Of a DNA stretch of 64,000 nucleotides, positions 58,367-64,000 are shown in pieces. This DNA comes from Legionellaceae bacterium (GTDB lineage Bacteria > Pseudomonadota > Gammaproteobacteria > Legionellales > Legionellaceae). The number at the start of each line of letters is the position of its first letter. Positions within the stretch are counted from its first letter, which is position 1. Where the stretch lies: positions 1-64,000 of the forward strand of contig JAFIFT010000004.1 in NCBI GenBank assembly GCA_020831865.1, read 5' to 3'. The notes under the pieces were generated by a model. It did no database searches and was not told where the DNA came from. It saw only the letters and a list, made by a program, of their open reading frames with translations. Made by a program: the position numbers and the translations under genes.

Positions 58367-58594
58367 TTAACGTTCCAGTGCTGGCACATAAGCGTAATAA
58401 ACCGGGGGTTGCTGGCATTTAAAGCAGCGGCTTTTGCAGCCGACAGGTGCCTGGCAAAGGCTGATGCGCCCTTTGGCCAGCCAGCAGTCAAGCATCGGTT
58501 GCAGGCTGTCAACATCCAGCTGAAAGGCACGCGCCAACTGTTGATTACTGACCACTTTTTCACGACGGATATAATCACGGATTTGCAGCAGCAT
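58367..58594 (-). CDS. feoC: FeoC-like iron-sulfur winged-helix protein
   Basis: 75-residue protein from the ATG at 58594 with a GGGGGG-type ribosome site. The N-terminal winged helix (LLQIRDYIRREKVVSNQQLARAFQLDVDSLQPMLDCWLAKGRI) is followed by a cysteine cluster CQAPVGCKSRCFKC, the FeoC Fe-S/regulatory motif. It may bind and stabilise FeoB. It starts inside the last codons of feoB (20-bp overlap), so translation is coupled. A longer frame to 58630 is less likely. Confidence 0.85.
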   Translation of the reverse strand: MLLQIRDYIRREKVVSNQQLARAFQLDVDSLQPMLDCWLAKGRISLCQAPVGCKSRCFKCQQPPVYYAYVPALER

Positions 58595-60845
58595 ATTCCC
58601 CCCCTGCACCAGATTGATGTTCCGCTGCACTCAACCGCCATATAAAAACACCAATAGCCAGTACCATCACCGCAGCCCACGCCATCGACGACAGGGGATG
58701 GAGGGAGAAACGGGCGAATTGGTAAAAGATAACGGCTACCGCATAGGCCAGCAGGAGAGACCAGCTGACGGAAAACCACATCCAGCGCTGACTGGCTTCC
58801 TGACGGATAGCCGCCATGGTTGAGACACAGGGAATATAAAGCAAGACAAACAATAAATAGGCATAGGCGCCAGCCTTGCCGTCAAACTGTTGTGCCATCA
58901 CACCATAGACCGACTGCGACAACGCATGGTGTTTGGCACTGGCATAGACCGGGTTCAGCAAAGCCTGGCCCAGATGGGCCAGGTTAGCCGGAATACTGTA
59001 GAGCGCTTCGGTCAGGGAAGCCCAAAGATCAAAGGAGGCCAGCTGCACCAGATGCGCTTGTCCCATTTGCGCATAGAGCGAATTCAGGGTCCCCACCACA
59101 ACTTCTTTGGCCAGCATGCCACTCAACAGGCCAACCGTGGCAGGCCAGTTCTCGCTGTGCAGCCCCATCGGAGAAAACAAGGGAGTCAACGATTGCCCCA
59201 CCCAGGCTAGCAGGGACTGGGCACTGGCGTCTCCCTGCTGGAGACCGCCGCTTATGGTGAGGCTGTTTAAACCACCCAACACGATACAAACCGGAATAAT
59301 GAAACGCCCCGCTCGAATCAAAAAATACCGCAGACGCCGCAGGGTATCCCGTGCCAGGCGGGCAAAGCTCGGGCGATGGTAGGCCGGTAATTCCAGAATC
59401 AGCGGCGAGGCATGCCCGGCCAGGCGCGTTCTACGCAGCATCAGGCCGGTCAGGACCGCCATGAGAATCCCCATCAGATAGAGGGAGAAGACCACATTTT
59501 GACCGCCGGTCGGAAAAAACGCGGCAACAAAAACGGCATAGATAGCCAGTCGTGCCGAGCACGACATAAAGGGGCTCATTAACACGGTGAGCAGGCGATC
59601 ACGCTCATTATCGAGGGCGCGTGCCGCCATAATGGCAGGAACATTGCAGCCAAAACCGACAATCATCGGCACGAAGGATTTGCCGGGCAGCCCCAGCCAG
59701 CGCATCAGCCGGTCAACCACAAAGGCTGCCCGAGCCATGTAGCCGGAGGCTTCCAGCAACGCCAGAAAGAAAAACATCGCCGCGATGACGGGAATAAAGG
59801 TTAAGGTGGTATTGATGCCTTTGCCAAGACCATTGGCCACTATGGCAATCAGCCAATGCGGGGCATGGCTCTGGCTGAGCAGCCAGGCCGGGCCTTGCAC
59901 GAACAGGGCTTCGCTGCTGATATCAAAAAAATCCTGAAAAGCGCCGCCAATATTAATGGCAAATAAAAACATCAGATACATAATGCCCAAAAACAGGGGA
60001 ATGGCCAAAAATCGATGCAAGACCAGGCGATCGAGACGGGCGGTAAAATGTTCACTGGCATCACTGTCGCGTGATTGCACCGCGGCAACCAGCCCATGAA
60101 TGGCATGATAGCGTGCATCAGCCGCCAGAATGTCACTTTCCAGTTCAGTTAATTGCGCCTGTAGTGTGGTATCGTCCAGGCGGGCATAATCGCCCTCAAG
60201 CGCCCGCTGACTCAGGTAAAAGGCATGGGCGGCGGTTTCGTTCCGGGCCTCAAAATAGTGCCGGATCTGTGGATAGACGGAGGCCAGATCTGACGGCAAC
60301 TGCAGCACCGTGGAGGGCGCTGGCACTGATGCTCCCTCCCCAGCCGTCAGCGTTGCTACCTTGAGCAGTTCCGCTTGCAGTGACACAAGACCAATCTCTT
60401 TATGCGCCTGAATGGGCAGAACAGGACAGCCCAATGTTTTGGCCAATCGATCGCTATCAATCTGGATCCCTTGCTGCGCGGCTCGGTCACTCATGTTCAG
60501 AGCCAGTATGAGGGGTTTACCCAATTCGATTAATTGAGTGGTCAGGTACAGATGGCGCTCAAGATGGCAGGCATCCACCACATTAATCATCACATCGTAA
60601 TCCAGCTCCAGAATGGCTTTCGCCGCTATTTGCTCATCCAGACCAGCCGTTTGGCCCAGACTCACCATCGAGTAGACCCCCGGTAAATCGGTGAGCTGAT
60701 GACGGCTGTTGGCCAGCTTCAGGCTGCCTGTTTTTTGTTCTACCGTCACCCCCGGCCAATTGCCCACACGTTGATGCTCACCGGTCAGGCTGTTAAAAAG
60801 GGTTGTTTTGCCACAATTGGGATTCCCCACCAGGACAATATGCAT
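58575..60845 (-). CDS. feoB: Ferrous iron transporter FeoB
   Basis: 756-residue inner-membrane Fe(II) transporter with a cytoplasmic G domain. G1 is GNPNCGKTTLFN near residue 8, G3 is LTDLPGVYS near 51, and G4 is NMSD near 119. The membrane domain holds two Gate units; LPGKSFVPMIVGFGCNVPAIMAARAL near 395-420 has the conserved cysteine. Its ATG overlaps the feoA stop (TGATG) by one base, and its end overlaps feoC. A Fur-regulated promoter precedes feoA. Confidence 0.97.
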   Translation of the reverse strand: MHIVLVGNPNCGKTTLFNSLTGEHQRVGNWPGVTVEQKTGSLKLANSRHQLTDLPGVYSMVSLGQTAGLDEQIAAKAILELDYDVMINVVDACHLERHLYLTTQLIELGKPLILALNMSDRAAQQGIQIDSDRLAKTLGCPVLPIQAHKEIGLVSLQAELLKVATLTAGEGASVPAPSTVLQLPSDLASVYPQIRHYFEARNETAAHAFYLSQRALEGDYARLDDTTLQAQLTELESDILAADARYHAIHGLVAAVQSRDSDASEHFTARLDRLVLHRFLAIPLFLGIMYLMFLFAINIGGAFQDFFDISSEALFVQGPAWLLSQSHAPHWLIAIVANGLGKGINTTLTFIPVIAAMFFFLALLEASGYMARAAFVVDRLMRWLGLPGKSFVPMIVGFGCNVPAIMAARALDNERDRLLTVLMSPFMSCSARLAIYAVFVAAFFPTGGQNVVFSLYLMGILMAVLTGLMLRRTRLAGHASPLILELPAYHRPSFARLARDTLRRLRYFLIRAGRFIIPVCIVLGGLNSLTISGGLQQGDASAQSLLAWVGQSLTPLFSPMGLHSENWPATVGLLSGMLAKEVVVGTLNSLYAQMGQAHLVQLASFDLWASLTEALYSIPANLAHLGQALLNPVYASAKHHALSQSVYGVMAQQFDGKAGAYAYLLFVLLYIPCVSTMAAIRQEASQRWMWFSVSWSLLLAYAVAVIFYQFARFSLHPLSSMAWAAVMVLAIGVFIWRLSAAEHQSGAGGEYAAANP

Positions 60846-61084
60846 CAGAGCGGCTCCCAGCTCAGGCCACTCGCTTCCGAAAGGCGCAGAGTCAAGGCCG
60901 TACCACGCACCATGACCTGTACCGGACAGCCCAGAGGCGCGATGCGGATGATCTCAATGACCGCCCCACGCGTCACCCCCATCGCCAACAGACGCTGACG
61001 GTACGCCGGCGCGGTGTGGCCAAACGCCAGGAGTCGGGCTTTGCTGCCTACCGGCAGTGTTGCAAGTGAAACCATAGCTATCAA
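60845..61084 (-). CDS. feoA: FeoA SH3-like protein
   Basis: 79-residue cytoplasmic protein of the FeoA family that aids FeoB. The pattern TLPVGSKARLLAFGHTAPAYRQRLLAMGVTRGAVIEIIRIAPLGCPVQVMVRGTALTLR matches the SH3-like fold with the usual L-MG--PG-I segment. A second start is ATG 61075 (MVSLATL). It is the first gene of feoABC, with coupled translation to feoB. Confidence 0.94.
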   Translation of the reverse strand: MIAMVSLATLPVGSKARLLAFGHTAPAYRQRLLAMGVTRGAVIEIIRIAPLGCPVQVMVRGTALTLRLSEASGLSWEPL

Positions 61085-61107
61085 TAATCTATCAATAGGA
61101 AAGTTAA

Positions 61108-61136
61108 ATAGTATCGAGAATCATTCTCATTATCAA
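61108..61136 (-). promoter_or_regulatory. feo promoter overlapped by a Fur box
   Basis: On the minus strand TTGATA (61131-61136) and TACTAT (61108-61113) have a 17-bp spacer. The 19-bp GATAATGAGAATGATTCTC (61116-61134) between and across them matches the Fur consensus GATAATGATAATCATTATC at 16 of 19 positions. Fur bound here would block RNA polymerase, so feoABC should be repressed in iron-replete cells. fur itself is in the window at 49275. Confidence 0.85.
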
Positions 61137-61216
61137 GTGTTATCGTGTAAAAAAGTCAAGCACAGCAGCATGACGGATGGGCTCTTGCCCGCCGTACCAG
61201 GCCGCAAAGGCTGCCT

Positions 61217-62299
61217 TTATTCAAAGGCAGCCCCGCTATGATAGGGGTGACGCCTGGCATAATCTATCGACTGCATTTCCAGGAGACGGCTGTGGGTGCG
61301 TTGGAATTCACCGGCCATCTCGCTATTGACGCATAAATCGTCCAAATTGACCGCACTGGATAAGACCAGACGAACGCCATTATCATACATAATATCCACA
61401 AAATAAATAAACAAGAGCGTTTGTGCCGTATGTTGGGCGGTCAACTGTGGAATATTGCTGATAAAGATATGGGCAAAGCGCCGGGCCAATTCGAGATAAT
61501 CCAGTTGACTGCGCGGCAACTTGCAGATTTGATCAAAATCAAACCACACCGCCTCCGGCGCCAGTCCACGGCAGAAAAGCGGGCGGTTTTGCAACCGCAG
61601 AGGGTGCTCTCCAAGCTGTCCTTGCAGTTGTTGGAATTGCCGCTGCATGGCCTGTTCGCTTTGCCTGTCGGCCGGGCTGTACCAGGCGGTCAGCAGGGGC
61701 AGGCGTCCGGTGCGGTAATCACGCCGGGCCACCAGCGTGATGGTTTGACAGTGGGCTTTGATCAGAGCAATAGCCGGCAAAAAACGTTGCCGTTGTACGC
61801 CATTCGCATACAGTTGGTCAGGCAGCGTATTGGAGGTTGCAATCAATACCAGCTTTTCAGCAAAAAGCGCCTGAAACAATTCTGCCAGGATCATGGCGTG
61901 GGCGACATCATGCACCATCAGTTCGTCAAAGCACAACACCCGTGTCTGGCGCGCCAGATCGCGTGCCAGTTGCTTTAAGGGGTCACGCTGTCCCTGACGT
62001 TTGCGCAATTGGGCATCGACCTGCTGCATAAAAAAATGAAAATGATACCGGGCAGCCATGCCTTTGGGCAGTTGGGAAAAAAACAAATCCATGAGCCAGG
62101 TTTTCCCGACCCCCACCGGGCCTTGCACATACAAACCGCGAATGCAGGGGTTTTTACGCCAGGGAAACCAGTGGCGCCGGGGAGCTTGCAGACCATGCAA
62201 GATATCGTCCAGGGCATCCACCACGGCCAGCTGCGCACTATCGGCCTCAATCTCGCCCCGCTGACAGGCTTGTTGGTAGTGGCGGCGTACTCGCTCCAT
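61217..62299 (-). CDS. zapE: ZapE/AFG1-type cell division ATPase
   Basis: 360-residue AAA+-like ATPase. Walker A GPVGVGKTWLMDLFF is near residues 60-72; Walker B RVLCFDELMVHD is near 120; YFDIM/IYFVDIMYDNGVRLVLS near the end is a family block. ZapE acts at the Z-ring under stress in E. coli. The ATG at 62299 shares a base with the TAA stop of the hydrolase gene, so the two are coupled; an upstream ATG at 62335 is possible. Confidence 0.9.
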   Translation of the reverse strand: MERVRRHYQQACQRGEIEADSAQLAVVDALDDILHGLQAPRRHWFPWRKNPCIRGLYVQGPVGVGKTWLMDLFFSQLPKGMAARYHFHFFMQQVDAQLRKRQGQRDPLKQLARDLARQTRVLCFDELMVHDVAHAMILAELFQALFAEKLVLIATSNTLPDQLYANGVQRQRFLPAIALIKAHCQTITLVARRDYRTGRLPLLTAWYSPADRQSEQAMQRQFQQLQGQLGEHPLRLQNRPLFCRGLAPEAVWFDFDQICKLPRSQLDYLELARRFAHIFISNIPQLTAQHTAQTLLFIYFVDIMYDNGVRLVLSSAVNLDDLCVNSEMAGEFQRTHSRLLEMQSIDYARRHPYHSGAAFE

Positions 62300-62949
62300 T
62301 ATAAGCCGTGTGCCGCAAATATCTGGATGATGCATGCGCGTAGTTCCAGCAAACGCCCGTGAAAAAAATGCCCGGTCTCCGGAAAAGGGTGAAGGGGGAT
62401 ATGATGGCTTTGCGCAAAGGCGGCCACTTCGTCATAAGCCACGATGTCATCTGCTTCACCCATGATAATCTCCCAGGGTTTGGGTGGAGGGCTAAAGGCG
62501 GTATAGGCATGGCGATCGACGGCGGGGGCTATCGATAACAGGAGACGGTGCGGCATTTGGGCCGCGGCCCGATAGGTCACATAAGACCCGAAAGAAAAAC
62601 CAGCGAAGACCGCGCGGGCCTGCGGAAATTGCTGTTGCCAGCTGAGCGCCAGCGCCAGCATATCACGGCTCTCGCCCTGTCCGTCATCATAGTGACCGGC
62701 CGACTGCCCCACGCCACGAAAATTCATCCGCAAGCTGGCCAGGCCCCGCTCACGGCAGGCGCGGGCCAGCGTAGTGACGACCTTATTATGCATACTGCCA
62801 CCCTGTAAGGAATTGGGGTGGCCCAGAAAAACCAGGCTTTGCTGCTGGCATTGCGGCGGCACCGACAGCAGCGCTTCAATCTGGCCCGCTTCGCCGTCCA
62901 GCCACAACGAATGCTCACCAGCCTGTGCCAATTGCTCACTCCAGTCCAT
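62299..62949 (-). CDS. Alpha/beta hydrolase (COG2945-like)
   Basis: 216-residue hydrolase from the ATG at 62949 (MDWSEQLAQAG), with AAGGGAT upstream. HPNSLQGGSMHNKVVTTLARACRERGLASLRMNFRGVGQSAG is the typical N-terminal half. The nucleophile is the serine in GFSFGSYVTYRAA near residue 110; the final histidine is probably in GHFFHGR near 195. Substrate unknown. It lies upstream of zapE in a two-gene operon and is divergent from panB. The longer frame to 63084 overlaps panB and is rejected. Confidence 0.82.
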   Translation of the reverse strand: MDWSEQLAQAGEHSLWLDGEAGQIEALLSVPPQCQQQSLVFLGHPNSLQGGSMHNKVVTTLARACRERGLASLRMNFRGVGQSAGHYDDGQGESRDMLALALSWQQQFPQARAVFAGFSFGSYVTYRAAAQMPHRLLLSIAPAVDRHAYTAFSPPPKPWEIIMGEADDIVAYDEVAAFAQSHHIPLHPFPETGHFFHGRLLELRACIIQIFAAHGL

Positions 62950-63063
62950 ACGTGTATCCCTTAATGAAAGATATTTTGTTATTTTACCCTTTTTCACTTG
63001 GGTTTTCACCGTATTCTGTTTTATGATCGGCATCGAAACGACAACGATTAAGGACTTGATCCC

Positions 63064-63894
63064 ATGCGACAGGTACCCCAACACACCATCCGGCTGTTTG
63101 ACGAAAAAAAACAGGCGAAAGAGCCGATAACGCTAATAACCTGCTACGACTACCCGTCTGCACAAAGCCTGGCCAATACCGCCATCGATGCCGTTCTGGT
63201 CGGCGATTCCGTTGCCATGGTGGTGCACGGCCATAGCGACACCTTGCAGGCAGATATGCCAATGATGCTGTTGCACACCAAAGCGGTTGCCCGCGGTCTG
63301 GCGCAACAGTTTCTGATTGCCGACCTTCCCTTTCTGGAACATCGGCAGGGCATCCCGCACGCCATACGACAGAGCCGCTTATTATTACAGGCTGGCGCCC
63401 AGGCTATCAAAATTGAAGGAGGGGATGCCGAATGTTGCGCACTGATTCAGGCGTTAACGACCGCAGGTATCCCGGTGATGGGGCATCTGGGGCTAACGCC
63501 GCAAAGCCTGCATATGCTGGGCGGCTTTCGCGTACAGGGTCGCGATAAGGCGCCGGCGGAACAGATAGCGCAACAGGCAAAGGCTCTGGAACAGGCCGGT
63601 TGCTTTGCGCTAGTGCTGGAATGTGTCCCTGCCACACTGGCTGCCCGTATCAGCGCACAACAGTCCATCCCTTGTATTGGCATCGGAGCCGGCCCGCACA
63701 CCGATGGGCAAATTTTGGTATGGCACGATGTGTTAGGTTTACACTCCGGCAAGCTTCCCAAATTTGTGCAGCGTTTTGCAGCCTTGCAGGAGGAAACGTG
63801 CCGCGGCATAAGCGACTATGCCCAGGCAGTGAAAGAGCGGCGTTTTCCGCAGGCGGCCCACAGTTATTTGCCCCGGGAGGAACCATGCGCGTAA
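63064..63894 (+). CDS. panB: 3-methyl-2-oxobutanoate hydroxymethyltransferase
   Basis: First enzyme of pantothenate synthesis, giving ketopantoate. The 276-residue protein has ITCYDYPSAQSLANTAIDAVLVGDSVAMVVHGHSDTL near 23-60 (metal and substrate site), KIEGGD near 118, VMGHLGLTPQSLHMLGGFRVQG near 138-160, and IGIGAGPHTDGQILVWHDVLGL near 204-225. It overlaps panC by 10 bp. Legionella keep this pathway although they are auxotrophic for several amino acids. Confidence 0.97.
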   Translation: MRQVPQHTIRLFDEKKQAKEPITLITCYDYPSAQSLANTAIDAVLVGDSVAMVVHGHSDTLQADMPMMLLHTKAVARGLAQQFLIADLPFLEHRQGIPHAIRQSRLLLQAGAQAIKIEGGDAECCALIQALTTAGIPVMGHLGLTPQSLHMLGGFRVQGRDKAPAEQIAQQAKALEQAGCFALVLECVPATLAARISAQQSIPCIGIGAGPHTDGQILVWHDVLGLHSGKLPKFVQRFAALQEETCRGISDYAQAVKERRFPQAAHSYLPREEPCA

Positions 63895-64000
63895 TCGATA
63901 ATCTGGCCGAATGGCATGCCATCCGCGCCGGCATGCCGGCGCAGCAGCACCTGGGTCTGGTGCCGACCATGGGCAATTTGCATCTAGGCCATGCGGAATT
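63885..64000 (+). CDS. panC: Pantothenate synthetase, N-terminal fragment (runs off the window)
   Basis: The first 38 codons are visible. MRVIDNLAEWHAIRAG...LGLVPTMGNLHLGHAE contains the ATP-binding MGNLHxGH (HIGH-type) motif of PanC, which joins pantoate and beta-alanine. The ATG at 63885 has GGGAGGAA upstream and overlaps the end of panB by 10 bp, the standard panBC arrangement. The gene is cut by the window edge, not by mutation. Confidence 0.93.
   Translation, partial: MRVIDNLAEWHAIRAGMPAQQHLGLVPTMGNLHLGHAE

Overview
The window is gammaproteobacterial and almost certainly from the Legionellaceae. The 16S rRNA at the left edge reads like a Legionella 16S. Several genes also fit that family: a LetE-like protein near fis, an IcmL/DotI-like periplasmic protein, a eukaryote-like leucine-rich-repeat protein, multiple Pht-like MFS carriers, and the order tyrS next to an rRNA operon. 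The species cannot be named from the sequence alone. No tRNA, CRISPR array, prophage or complete insertion sequence was seen.

Layout. 1-1.6 kb: 5' part of a 16S gene with its promoter, on the minus strand. 1.7-10.7 kb: tyrS, an M23 endopeptidase, spmAB, a DUF1460 amidase-like protein, an OmpA-type lipoprotein, two tail-to-tail aromatic amino acid permeases and a small heat-shock protein. 10.7-16.5 kb: kup, crcB, a large LRR protein and dam. 16.5-24.8 kb: two coupled MFS carriers, malic enzyme, rpmE, two exonuclease III paralogues with wrbA, and yihY. 24.8-34.5 kb: fis, a DUF945 protein, a LetE/RMF-like protein, a third MFS carrier, an SseB-like protein, pdxH, an APC permease, a priC-like gene, dapB, a YqaE/Pmp3 protein and a ProQ/FinO protein. 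34.6-43.8 kb: uvrA, an accessory stretch of small unknowns, a retropepsin-like/7TM-transglutaminase/ATP-grasp operon, and a 504-residue protein with about eight 30-residue repeats. 44-53.3 kb: rep, lptM-dapF, an esterase, ratA-rnfH, bamE, fur, a CDF zinc exporter and pepN. 53.5-64 kb: prkA-yeaH-spoVR, feoABC, an alpha/beta hydrolase with zapE, and panB-panC, which runs off the right edge.

Most genes are housekeeping (translation, lysine/peptidoglycan precursors, pantothenate, DNA repair, iron and envelope assembly). The less ordinary content is in four places. First, there are two families of short non-coding mobile-looking elements: a 174-bp element with 10-bp target duplications (two copies) and a 39/103-bp element with 5-bp target duplications (two copies). 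All four copies lie between divergently transcribed genes. Second, two large soluble repeat proteins (LRR and 30-residue repeat) look like candidate Dot/Icm effectors. Third, the three-gene zinc protease/transglutaminase-7TM/ATP-grasp operon suggests a peptide-ligation or envelope modification system whose substrate is not evident here. Fourth, the PrkA-YeaH-SpoVR stress operon has a possible stationary-phase promoter.

Start codons were chosen from Shine-Dalgarno spacing and family alignment from memory. No database search was run.
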